From Clostridiales bacterium (GTDB lineage: Bacteria > Bacillota > Clostridia > Peptostreptococcales > BM714), in contig PKTO01000114.1 of NCBI GenBank assembly GCA_002869095.1, positions 1-14,443 of the forward strand: 14,443 nt of DNA. The letters are read 5' to 3'. This document shows positions 6,592 through 13,541 of this stretch, one piece after another (position 1 is the first letter of the stretch; the number at the start of each line of letters is the position of its first letter). The notes beneath the pieces were generated by a model. It saw only the letters and a program-made list of their open reading frames with translations. It was not told where the DNA came from and made no database searches. A program made the position numbers and the translations under genes.

Positions 6592-7269
6592 ATGCCAAGA
6601 AACAAGAAAAACAGGCTTTGCAGAAGGCTGAGCGACCAAAAAATCTATATCCCCTATGGCAGAAATCCAGAATCCATGGAAAAAGTATTCATAGAGCTTG
6701 ACGAATTTGAAGCCATAAGGCTATGCGACTATGACGGCAAAAGCCAGATTGAGGCAAGCGAAGAAATGGGACTTTCAAGGGGAACGGTTCAAAGGCTGCT
6801 TCTTTCCGGCAGAAAGAAAATAATTGACGGTTTTTTTCACTCAAAGGCAATAATTGTCAGAAACGACAACGAAAATATTAAATTCAAAGGAGAAAACAAC
6901 ATGAATATCGATCTTAAAAACACAAATAGGATTGCTTTTCCAACCAACGACAAGGTAAACGTCGAAGAGCATTTCGGCCATTGCAAGTATTTCGCAATAT
7001 TCACTGTAAAGGACAAGGAAATAATGAACACCGAATATGTTTCAGCTCCAGCGCATCAGCCGGGACTTCTTCCCAAGTTTTTGGGAGAAATGAATACGAC
7101 GGCAATAATAACAGGCGGAATGGGACAAATGGCCATCAATCTTTTCAAGGAAGCCAATGTTGAAGTAATTCTTGGCGCAAGGGGAAGCATAGAAGCGAAT
7201 CTAAGCGAATATCTCGGCGGAGAACTGTACTCAACCGGCTCTGCATGCACACACACACATGATCATTAA
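6592..7269 (+). CDS. DUF134 DNA-binding domain fused to a NifX-like (FeMo-cofactor biosynthesis) domain
   Basis: A 225-residue two-domain protein. Residues 1-90 are DUF134 (COG1342): PRNKKNRLCRRL opens it, and a sigma-region-4-like helix-turn-helix lies at about 49-78 (SQIEASEEMGLSRGTVQRLL). Residues about 112-215 are a dinitrogenase iron-molybdenum cofactor domain (NifX/NifB-C-terminal/orange-protein family), with FPTND, EEHFGHCKYF and ITGGMGQMA. The tail CTHTHDH (219-225) offers one Cys and three His for metal binding. The start at 6592 is fixed by GGGAGG five bases upstream; a reading from 6559 would start within the palindrome. The family architecture suggests a cluster-sensing regulator, probably of its own operon. 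A well-placed AAAGGAG (6886-6892) before Met104 could also yield the NifX half alone. The gene is 30 bases upstream of a second NifX-like gene. Confidence 0.93.
   Translation: MPRNKKNRLCRRLSDQKIYIPYGRNPESMEKVFIELDEFEAIRLCDYDGKSQIEASEEMGLSRGTVQRLLLSGRKKIIDGFFHSKAIIVRNDNENIKFKGENNMNIDLKNTNRIAFPTNDKVNVEEHFGHCKYFAIFTVKDKEIMNTEYVSAPAHQPGLLPKFLGEMNTTAIITGGMGQMAINLFKEANVEVILGARGSIEANLSEYLGGELYSTGSACTHTHDH
6886..6903 (+). promoter_or_regulatory. Internal ribosome binding site and in-frame ATG within the DUF134-NifX gene
   Basis: AAAGGAG (6886-6892) lies eight bases before an in-frame ATG at 6901 (Met104), exactly at the boundary between the DNA-binding half and the NifX half. Translation from here would give a free NifX-like protein of 122 residues. 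The spacing is ideal for initiation; whether it is used is not shown. Confidence 0.5.
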
Positions 7270-7299
7270 ACTAAATTAAACCGATAAAGGAGCAAAATT

Positions 7300-7674
7300 A
7301 TGATAATTGGAATTTGCGCAAAAGAAACGGGCTTAAACAGCCCTGTGGCCGACAGATTCGGCAGAGCGGAATGCTATGTTCTTTTCGACACCGAAACAAA
7401 GGAAGCCCGCACAATTGAGAATACCGCAAAAAATTCCGCCAGCGGAGCAGGCGGAAGAGCCGTAAGGCTATTGGACGAAAACGGAGTCAGCGTGACTCTG
7501 GCGCCGGAGCTTGGACCCAAAGCCATGGACGCAATCAAGGCTTTCGAGATAAGCGCGTATTCATACGGAGAAAGCAAAACCGTTAAAGAAGCTTTGGAAA
7601 ACTATGAAGCAGGCAAACTTGAAGAATTCAAGACAAATTCAACCGAGTCGCATCATGGGCTCAGAAGAGTCTAA
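7300..7674 (+). CDS. NifX/orange-protein family dinitrogenase cofactor-biosynthesis-like protein
   Basis: A 124-residue single-domain member of the dinitrogenase iron-molybdenum cofactor family. It shows the usual opening IGICAKETGLNSPVADRFGR (the 'FGR' turn at 20-22), a glycine-rich stretch about 49-53 and a C-terminal helix. Related proteins bind Fe-S or Mo-Cu-S clusters; nothing in the window suggests nitrogenase, so a role in binding or delivering another cluster is more likely. Cysteines are only Cys6 and Cys25. The tail SHHG is His-containing but otherwise ordinary. AAAGGAG lies seven bases upstream of the ATG. It sits 30 bases after the fusion gene and 24 before the first MinD-ferredoxin gene, as in orange-protein-type operons of anaerobes. 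Confidence 0.92.
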   Translation: MIIGICAKETGLNSPVADRFGRAECYVLFDTETKEARTIENTAKNSASGAGGRAVRLLDENGVSVTLAPELGPKAMDAIKAFEISAYSYGESKTVKEALENYEAGKLEEFKTNSTESHHGLRRV

Positions 7675-7698
7675 CACCGAAAGTCTGGAGATGAAAGA

Positions 7699-8535
7699 AT
7701 GAAGATAGCTGTTTTAAGCGGAAAAGGCGGTACAGGAAAAACCACCGTGGCAACAAACATGGCCTTCAATTTCAAGGGCGCAGTACTTGTGGATGCCGAT
7801 GTAGAGGAACCCAACAGCCACATATTCATAAAACCTCGAGTCACGGGTGAAAAAAGCGTATACAAAAATTTCCCGCTTGTCGACATGGACAGATGCAATC
7901 TATGCGGCGACTGCGGAAGATTCTGCAAGTACAACGCAATATTGCCCGCAAAGAACAAGGTCCTTGTGTTCAAGGAAATTTGCCACGACTGCGGAGGATG
8001 CGAAATTGTATGCAAAAGGAACGCAATCTCATATGAGAAAAGGGAGATTGGAAAAATCCACTCTGGAAAAGGATTGGGCGATATTGAATTCATTTACGGA
8101 GATCTCAACGTGGGTGAAGTTTCAGGCGTCAAGATAATATCCGAATTGAGGGAAATGGTTTCGGACAATGAGGTGGTCATAATAGACTCCCCTCCCGGAC
8201 CTTCATGCGCGACTGTCGAGGCTGTCGAAGGCGTGGATTATGCTGTTGTTGTATCCGAGCCGACCCCCTTCGGTGTCAGCGACATGAAAATGGTCGTGGA
8301 AATGCTTGAAAACATGAAGATTCCTTTCGGTGTTGTCGTAAACAAGGCAGGGCTCGGGAATGACGAAATCTACGATTACTGCTCCGGCAAGAATATTGAA
8401 ATCCTTGAAAACATACCTTTCAGCGAAGAAATCGCAAAGCTCTACGCTGTTGGTGAAATGATGTGCCTCGAAAACTCAAAATACAGTCATTATTTCGAGA
8501 ACATAATAGGCAAAATAAGCAAAACCGTCAAATAG
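7699..8535 (+). CDS. MinD/Mrp-type ATPase with inserted 2x[4Fe-4S] ferredoxin domain (first copy)
   Basis: A 278-residue P-loop ATPase of the MinD/ParA group with a ferredoxin insert. The deviant Walker A GKGGTGKTT is at 8-16, the second motif VDADVEEPN at 31-39 and the DSPPG motif at 163-167. Inserted between them are two cluster motifs: Cys66, 69, 72, 76 and Cys95, 98, 101, 105 (CX2CX2CX3C in both). Such proteins pair ATP hydrolysis with Fe-S cluster handling and are encoded beside NifX/orange-protein genes in many anaerobic bacteria and archaea; the exact reaction is not established. The typical CxxCxxCxxxCP has Lys in place of Pro here, which is normal for some members. The protein is cytoplasmic. 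The start has GGAG eight bases upstream and begins directly at MKIAVLSGKGG. Its partner, a second copy, starts 23 bases downstream. Confidence 0.95.
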   Translation: MKIAVLSGKGGTGKTTVATNMAFNFKGAVLVDADVEEPNSHIFIKPRVTGEKSVYKNFPLVDMDRCNLCGDCGRFCKYNAILPAKNKVLVFKEICHDCGGCEIVCKRNAISYEKREIGKIHSGKGLGDIEFIYGDLNVGEVSGVKIISELREMVSDNEVVIIDSPPGPSCATVEAVEGVDYAVVVSEPTPFGVSDMKMVVEMLENMKIPFGVVVNKAGLGNDEIYDYCSGKNIEILENIPFSEEIAKLYAVGEMMCLENSKYSHYFENIIGKISKTVK

Positions 8536-8558
8536 ACTGTAACGAAAGGTTGTATGCT

Positions 8559-9425
8559 ATGGATATAAATGAAATCGTTGTCATATCGGGAAAAGGCGGA
8601 ACTGGAAAGACGACTCTGGTCGCTTCATTGGTGCCGTTTCTTGAAAACCCGGTTATTGCCGACTGCGACGTCGACGCGCCGGACCTCAACATACTTTTTG
8701 GAGAAACAATCCGTGAATCGAAAGATTTTGTGGGACTTAAGAGGGCTGTCATAAATGAGGACCTCTGCACAAAATGCGGGCTTTGCCGCCAAAAATGTAA
8801 ATTCAACGCAATTAGCGAAGACATAAAGGTCAGTTTCAGCAAATGCGAGGGCTGCAGCGTATGTGAATACATATGCCCAACCGGAGCAATAAAAATGAAG
8901 GATTGCGTTGTCGGCCAGGTTTTCAATTCCGAAACGGAATACGGTCCAATGGTTCACGCAAGGCTCATACCCGGCGAGGAGACATCCGGAAAACTTGTGT
9001 CGGAAGTTAGAAAAACAGCCAAGGCTCTTGCCGAAAAAACGGGTAGGGAAACCATAATAATCGACGGTTCGCCTGGCATTGCATGCAATGTGATCGCATC
9101 AATAACAGGGGTTAAAAAAACCGTAATAGTCATAGAGCCGACGTTTTCAGGGCTTCACGACCTTGAAAAAGTCCATCGCCTTGTTCAAAACTTCAGTGTT
9201 GATATAATGATTGTAATCAACAAATGCGATTTGTCGGAGGATGGACTCAATGCAATTGAAAATTATTGCAAAGAACAGGATTTGGAGATTGCGCTCAAGA
9301 TACCGTTCAACAAAGACATAGTAAAGTCGGTATCCGAGAGGAAGATACCTTCACTGGAAAACAAGGAATTTTTCGATGGAATAGGCTTCGCAAAATTTGT
9401 GGAATGGATAAAAAAAACAGACTAA
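8559..9425 (+). CDS. MinD/Mrp-type ATPase with inserted 2x[4Fe-4S] ferredoxin domain (second copy)
   Basis: A 288-residue paralogue of the preceding ATPase. The deviant Walker A GKGGTGKTT is at 11-19, CDVDAPDLN at 36-44 and the IIIDGSPG motif at 167-174. The ferredoxin insert uses Cys70, 73, 76, 80 and Cys96, 99, 102, 106, and the second motif ends in the classical CP. Sequence differs widely from the first copy outside the motifs, so the pair is an old duplication and probably works as a heterodimer, as inferred from the constant pairing of such genes in other anaerobes. The start at 8559 begins directly before the P-loop strand, with AAAGG nine bases upstream; longer in-frame readings from 8463 overlap the previous gene. 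It is the last gene of the operon, ending eight bases before the terminator. Confidence 0.94.
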   Translation: MDINEIVVISGKGGTGKTTLVASLVPFLENPVIADCDVDAPDLNILFGETIRESKDFVGLKRAVINEDLCTKCGLCRQKCKFNAISEDIKVSFSKCEGCSVCEYICPTGAIKMKDCVVGQVFNSETEYGPMVHARLIPGEETSGKLVSEVRKTAKALAEKTGRETIIIDGSPGIACNVIASITGVKKTVIVIEPTFSGLHDLEKVHRLVQNFSVDIMIVINKCDLSEDGLNAIENYCKEQDLEIALKIPFNKDIVKSVSERKIPSLENKEFFDGIGFAKFVEWIKKTD

Positions 9426-9472
9426 AAAAAACAAAGCCTCATCAGTCCATTAACGGTGCTGATGGGGTTTTT
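9424..9472. terminator. Bidirectional rho-independent terminator between convergent operons
   Basis: GCCTCATCAG (9436-9445) pairs with CTGATGGGGT (9459-9468), with two G-T pairs, and A-T pairs extend the base; the loop is 13 bases. T-runs flank it in both directions: TTTTT then CTACTTTTTT on the plus strand, and TTTGTTTTTTTT on the minus strand. It therefore can end the NifX/MinD operon (plus) and, about 80 bases after its stop codon, the sortase gene (minus). Confidence 0.85.
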
Positions 9473-9549
9473 CTACTTTTTTCGAGTCCGTCATGCAATT
9501 GTTCAAGCTTGCTCCGGCTTTTAGGCATCCGCTTTCCGAACAGCTACCC

Positions 9550-10359
9550 CTAACTTTCAACCTTCCTGGCATGCACGACAAACCTGGCGTCGTCGAATTC
9601 ATAGGAACAGGTTGAAAGCGTCAGCACTGCATCTATGCTTTCCGTATTTCCATCTGACTTATGCATGCTCTTTTTAGAAATTCCCCTTACAAAAACATCA
9701 AATTGCAGATCTGTGAATTCGGTTCTTATGTAATTGAAGCCGGTGTCTGTAACATATGCAGAAAATATCTCCCAAATTGATTTCTCTCTCCCATCGTTGA
9801 AAACAATAAACCTGTTGTCGTCAAAAAATCCGGTTCTTTTGTAGCTCATCAAACCCTTGAACATTGTTCCGTTTTTCATGTTGTGTCCATAAATAACAAT
9901 ATTCTTGTCTGTTCCATCGTTTTTGTTTCTGTAGTCCATGAAAATGGCGCCCGCCACATTCGGCTCCATTTCAAAGCCGTGGTCTAGATAGAACTTGTTG
10001 TCTTTGCCCTTTACGACCGGATAGTCCACATTAGTCCCACTTATGCATAGCCATCCAGCATAGTCGGGATTTACAGATCTCATTTCATCGAATTTTTCTG
10101 TTTGGGCTGCATTCAATGAAGCCTTTTCTAAAACAGGTTCACTCTCTTCCATCTTCTCAAGTGATAGGCTTGGGGCATCCATCAGATTTTCATTTTCCGC
10201 AGCGCTTGGCTCTGATTGGGCAGAGGTTTCCTCCGAGTGGAACTTCAGTCTTGCATCGTTCATTATCCTTTTGTTTTCAGCATAATCCGAATAAATCATT
10301 GTCATTGCCAAAATCGAAATCGACAAAGCAAGAGCAGCAATCCTGTCAAGCCACTTCAT
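9550..10359 (-). CDS. Class B sortase
   Basis: A 269-residue membrane-anchored transpeptidase that cleaves a sorting motif after Thr and joins the protein to the cell wall. An N-terminal membrane segment (about 5-23) is followed by a Ser/Glu-rich linker (40-88) and the sortase domain (about 89-266). Catalytic residues are all present: His159 in IYGHNM, Cys251 in the class B signature TLSTCS (248-252) and Arg259 in DDARFVVHARK. Other class B marks are NVDYPVVKG and the FMDYRN strand. The start at 10359 is supported by AAGGGGGG about six bases upstream and by the membrane segment that begins there; a longer reading from 10404 runs into the upstream terminator. It lies 85 bases after a gene for a protein with a VPKTG sorting signal, its likely dedicated substrate. 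Clostridioides difficile SrtB uses the similar (S/P)PXTG motif. A class D or other assignment is unlikely given TLSTC. Confidence 0.93.
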   Translation of the reverse strand: MKWLDRIAALALSISILAMTMIYSDYAENKRIMNDARLKFHSEETSAQSEPSAAENENLMDAPSLSLEKMEESEPVLEKASLNAAQTEKFDEMRSVNPDYAGWLCISGTNVDYPVVKGKDNKFYLDHGFEMEPNVAGAIFMDYRNKNDGTDKNIVIYGHNMKNGTMFKGLMSYKRTGFFDDNRFIVFNDGREKSIWEIFSAYVTDTGFNYIRTEFTDLQFDVFVRGISKKSMHKSDGNTESIDAVLTLSTCSYEFDDARFVVHARKVES

Positions 10360-10375
10360 TAGAATCCCCCCTTCT

Positions 10376-10416
10376 AAAAATGATAAAGAAGGCCGGCTCA
10401 GCAAAGCCGACCTTCT
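10376..10416 (-). terminator. Terminator between the FAS1-rhodanese gene and the sortase gene
   Basis: In the minus-strand transcript AGAAGG-T-CGGCT pairs with AGCCG-G-CCTTCT (10416-10405 and 10398-10387... with one T-G or mismatch position), around a small loop, followed by TTATCATTTTT. It would reduce read-through into the sortase, so the abundant substrate would be made in excess of the enzyme. The 3' arm CCTTCT can alternatively pair with AGAAGG (10370-10375) in the sortase ribosome binding site. Confidence 0.7.
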
Positions 10417-10443
10417 CTTTGTTTCAACTGCAAAATGAAATTT

Positions 10444-11799
10444 CTACTGGTTTTTCCTTCTCATAGCAATCCAAGCTCCTGAAGCAAGCGCGAGGAATCC
10501 GAATGGAACCATTCCCAAATCTCCTGTTTTAGGAACAGGCTCAGTCTCTTCTTGCCCAGGCAAAATAACGGCATCAATTACATGTATTACACCATTTGAC
10601 GCCATTACATCGGTTGTCACAACCTTGGCGTCATCGACGTAAACATTGCCGCCCATGAATGTAACGGTGAGTTTTTCTCCTCCTGCCGTAGCAACCATTG
10701 TTCCGTTCGGGAGGGCAAGGACATCGGATGCCATTACTTTTCCAGGCACCACATGATAAAGAAGTATTCTCGCCAGGTCCGGATTTGCAAGGAGCTCTTC
10801 CGCCGTTATTCCAAGATTGGCCAAAAGAGCCGCAAATGCGTCGTCGGTAGGTGCAAATACGGTAAACGGGCCGGGTCCTTTGAGTGTTTCAACAAGATTG
10901 GCCTTTGTAAGAGCAGCCGCCAGTGTATTGAAGCTTCCTGCCCCAACTGCTGTATCAACTATATCCTTAAGCGTTGCGGCAACAGGATATCCTGCTTCAG
11001 TCCATCCGGTTATCCCTCCGAGCATTATTGTCACATTTCCATAACCTGCGCCAAGCAAGGCGTCAGCTGCTGCTTCGGCGGCAGGCTGGACCATGCAGTA
11101 AATCAATATTTCGTCGTCTTTTTCGATTCCTGCAGCAACAACCCCCGAAAGAAATCCTTCAGAAGCCATCGGCCCCGGAATATTCAAAGCGCCCGGCACA
11201 TGGGCTTCGTCAAACGCCGATGCCGGTCGAACATCGATTATATGGTCTATGGTGCCGTCATCGATGAGTCCTTTGGCATCTGCTGTCATAACACGGGTTG
11301 CCGTGACAGGCATTATGACTTTGTCGATTACATGGATAATTCCGTTTGAAGCCATAACGTCGGTGGCTGTCACTTTAGCATCGTCCACAAATACATTGCC
11401 GCCTTCGAATGTAACTGTCAGACTTTGTCCGTTTACCGTCTCAACCATGGTCCCGTCGTCGAGGGCCAAGACGTCAGCCGCCGGGACAGCCCCTGAAACC
11501 ACATGGTAAAGCAGTATGTTCTTCAGGTCTGGATTGGCAAGCAAATCTTCAGCGGTTATGCCCAAGTCGGCAAGCAGCGCCGCAAATGCGTCATCCGTCG
11601 GCGCAAATACCGTGAACGGTCCATCCCCCTTCAATGTATCCACAAGTCCTGCCGTGTCCAAAGCCGTGGCAAGAATTGTGAATGTTCCTGCATCTACAGC
11701 GGTATCGACTATGTCCTTATCCATCTCGGCTGCAAAAGCTGTTGGGAAAAGCGAAACCGCCATCATTAAAACCAACAATAAAACCAATACTCTTTTCAA
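10444..11799 (-). CDS. Wall-anchored FAS1-rhodanese-FAS1 surface protein
   Basis: A 451-residue exported protein. Residues 1-24 are a signal peptide ending in AFAA. Two fasciclin (FAS1) domains at 28-164 and 278-414 align without gaps over 137 residues with 105 identities, each with [11 protein letters not shown] and NGxIHVID. Between them (about 169-274) is a rhodanese domain with [21 protein letters not shown] and the active-site Cys235 in IYCMVQPA. The rest of the classical CxxGxR loop is missing. Cys235 is the only cysteine of the protein. The end is a sorting signal: VPKTG (422-426), a hydrophobic segment (about 428-444) and a basic tail RRKNQ. FAS1 domains mediate adhesion in many organisms; rhodaneses bind or transfer sulfane sulfur. 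The start is a TTG at 11799 with AAAGGAG nine bases upstream; readings from 11925 would place the signal peptide internally. Class B sortase follows downstream. Confidence 0.9.
   Translation of the reverse strand: MKRVLVLLLVLMMAVSLFPTAFAAEMDKDIVDTAVDAGTFTILATALDTAGLVDTLKGDGPFTVFAPTDDAFAALLADLGITAEDLLANPDLKNILLYHVVSGAVPAADVLALDDGTMVETVNGQSLTVTFEGGNVFVDDAKVTATDVMASNGIIHVIDKVIMPVTATRVMTADAKGLIDDGTIDHIIDVRPASAFDEAHVPGALNIPGPMASEGFLSGVVAAGIEKDDEILIYCMVQPAAEAAADALLGAGYGNVTIMLGGITGWTEAGYPVAATLKDIVDTAVGAGSFNTLAAALTKANLVETLKGPGPFTVFAPTDDAFAALLANLGITAEELLANPDLARILLYHVVPGKVMASDVLALPNGTMVATAGGEKLTVTFMGGNVYVDDAKVVTTDVMASNGVIHVIDAVILPGQEETEPVPKTGDLGMVPFGFLALASGAWIAMRRKNQ
10558..10968 (-). repeat. FAS1-coding internal repeat, copy 2
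   Basis: 411 bp that encode the second FAS1 domain (residues 278-414). It matches copy 1 at 11308-11718 with 105 of 137 identical residues and no gaps, so one copy arose from the other by duplication within the gene. Confidence 0.85.
11308..11718 (-). repeat. FAS1-coding internal repeat, copy 1
   Basis: 411 bp that encode the first FAS1 domain (residues 28-164). The partner copy is at 10558-10968; the 339 bp between them encode the rhodanese domain. Recombination between the copies would delete the rhodanese and leave an in-frame single FAS1 domain. Confidence 0.85.
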
Positions 11800-12352
11800 A
11801 GTTTTCCTCTCCTTTCGATTTGTATATGTATGCGAACCGTATTCGTCATATACCCAATAAGTCGGAAAACTCCCATAAAATACAATTAGTCTGCATCGCC
11901 GTCTATTGCTCCGTAATCCAAGCAAAAGTCATTTATTCCGGCAGAAAGCCGCATTATGTCACGCCATCTTTATTTTTTATAAAAAACATGGCATTGATGA
12001 ATACCGAGTGTATAATATGCACCGTTTTTATGTGGATTCATTAGCCGCATTTCCTACATGATTCTGTCATCCCCATCTCTTACGCCTATACATCACTCAC
12101 TATTGGAAAAACCCTTTCCTCTCAAATAACGCCATTTTAAAGCAAAGACTGCTTTTATCGAAAATGCATGAAAACGGCCTGGATTCTCATCCAAGCCGTT
12201 GCCGTTGATTTCAGTCAATTGCGCAATTCTTTTCTTTAATCGAAGACCAAAACTTTTTGAATAAAACTTTTGGAATATTGGTTTTTTATAAAATCATCGT
12301 CTCGATTCAATACCAATCATCATTCCATAATGATTTGAAATTGGCCATTGAT
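11800..12352. other. Gene-free stretch upstream of the FAS1-rhodanese gene
   Basis: I see no convincing gene in either strand; open readings here lack ribosome binding sites and family matches. It should hold the promoter and leader of the FAS1-rhodanese gene. The ribosome binding site AAAGGAG at 11809-11815 is clear. The best minus-strand promoter candidate is an extended -10, TGACATAAT (CATAAT at 11953-11958), without a -35 box, giving a leader of about 150 bases. The distal part holds a hairpin at 12173-12200 that probably belongs to the alcohol dehydrogenase transcript. Confidence 0.5.
12173..12200 (-). terminator. Possible terminator of the alcohol dehydrogenase transcript
   Basis: AACGGC pairs with GCCGTT and TGGAT with ATCCA, with one mismatch between the two blocks and a four-base loop. 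On the minus strand it is followed by TTTTCATGCATTTTC, a broken T-run. It lies about 150 bases after the stop codon, further than usual, so confidence is limited. Confidence 0.45.
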
Positions 12353-13489
12353 CTATTTGCTCATTTTATAGAACAGTTTTTCGTAGTCGTCCGCATTCAT
12401 GCTTTTGGGATTACTTCCGTTTGAACCGTTTTTCTCAGAAAGCTCAGAAAGAAGCCTGAATTTTTCCGGATCGATTCCAAGCGATTTGAAATCGGGAAGA
12501 CCTATTTCGGCAGAAATTTTCTTTATCAGCTCTATGCCTTCCTTTGCGGCTTTTTCATCATCATCCTCTTTTATTCCCATCGCCCTGGCCACCCTGGCGT
12601 ACTTGTGAAGTGAAAAAGGCAGGTTCTCAGACATTATATGCGGCAGGATTATGGAATTGCAGAGTCCATGCGGCTTGTCGTATATGCTCCCAAGCGCTTC
12701 CGCCATGCAGTGAACCGATGCGACATCCGAATGGCTGAAAGATAGGCCTGCCAAGAGGCTGCCCATCATCATTCCGTCTCTTGCCTCTTCGTCCGAGCCG
12801 TCCTTTACGGCCCTGACTATATACTTTGCGATGTACTCTACGGCATAAAGACCCAATGCCTCTGCAATCGGTTCAGTGCAAGTTGCCGTATACCCCTCTA
12901 TTGCGTGTGTCAGAGCGTCAATACCTGTGGATGCCGTAACAAGCTTTGGAAGGGTGTATGTGAGCTCCGGATCCACAAGCGCAACCTTTGCAGCCACTGC
13001 CGGGCTCTTGATGGTGAATTTGAAATTTTCTTCCGTATCCGTAATCACGGATGAAAAGGTTATCTCGCTTCCTGTTCCTGCCGTGGTTGGTATCGTAAGC
13101 AAGGGGATGCAGTCTTCTCCAATTTGCTTTCTTGCATAATCCCTTATGGCTCCCCCCTGCCTGGCAAGGACCGATATGCCCTTTGCCGCATCAATCGGGC
13201 TTCCCCCTCCTACTGCAACAAGAACATCAACATTCTCCCTTGCAGCCAAATCCGCTCCGCGTTGAACATTATAGTCTTTTGGATTCGCCTCGACTTCATC
13301 GTATATGACAATTTCCTTGCCATCTCCCACATGTTCCAATATTTTCTCAAGTATGCCCGCTTTTACTATTCCCTTGTCGCAGACAACCATTATTTTTTTT
13401 GCCGAAAGCTTGTTAAGTTCTCCGTCAAGTTCCTTTACCACACCTTTTCCATATCTTATCTTCGAAGGCAGTACAAAATCAAATTTCAT
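12353..13489 (-). CDS. Iron-containing alcohol dehydrogenase
   Basis: A 378-residue NAD(P)-dependent group III alcohol dehydrogenase, cytoplasmic. The nucleotide-binding motif GGGSPID is at 94-100 and TTAGTGSE at 135-142. The metal ligands Asp191 and His195 (GIDALTHAIE), His260 (SVHCMAEALG) and His274 (DKPHGLCN) are all present, so an active Fe2+ enzyme is expected. Length is normal for the family. Substrate cannot be told from sequence by eye; family members reduce aldehydes to ethanol, butanol or 1,3-propanediol, or interconvert 4-hydroxybutyrate and its semialdehyde. GGAGG five bases before the ATG at 13489 decides the start over an upstream ATG at 13522. It follows the amidohydrolase gene by 52 bases with no terminator, so a two-gene operon is likely, perhaps for a nitrogen-containing substrate that yields an aldehyde. 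Confidence 0.94.
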   Translation of the reverse strand: MKFDFVLPSKIRYGKGVVKELDGELNKLSAKKIMVVCDKGIVKAGILEKILEHVGDGKEIVIYDEVEANPKDYNVQRGADLAARENVDVLVAVGGGSPIDAAKGISVLARQGGAIRDYARKQIGEDCIPLLTIPTTAGTGSEITFSSVITDTEENFKFTIKSPAVAAKVALVDPELTYTLPKLVTASTGIDALTHAIEGYTATCTEPIAEALGLYAVEYIAKYIVRAVKDGSDEEARDGMMMGSLLAGLSFSHSDVASVHCMAEALGSIYDKPHGLCNSIILPHIMSENLPFSLHKYARVARAMGIKEDDDEKAAKEGIELIKKISAEIGLPDFKSLGIDPEKFRLLSELSEKNGSNGSNPKSMNADDYEKLFYKMSK

Positions 13490-13541
13490 AAAATCCTCCA
13501 TTTCTTTATTCCTTTTCGCCAAAGTTTACTAAAACATTTTC

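Noticed and set aside
6592..9425. Nitrogen fixation cluster
   Set aside because: NifX-like domains and MinD-ferredoxin ATPases alone do not indicate nitrogenase; no nifH, nifD, nifK or nifB-like radical-SAM gene is present in the window.
11988..12016. ATGGCA-17 bp-TATAAT promoter-like match on the plus strand
   Set aside because: No gene follows on the plus strand within a reasonable distance; the downstream plus-strand ORFs lie antisense to the alcohol dehydrogenase.
12247..12273. Imperfect inverted repeat CCAAAACTTTT / AAAACTTTTGG downstream of the alcohol dehydrogenase
   Set aside because: Almost all A-T pairs with a central C-C mismatch; too weak for a terminator, although a T-run lies near.
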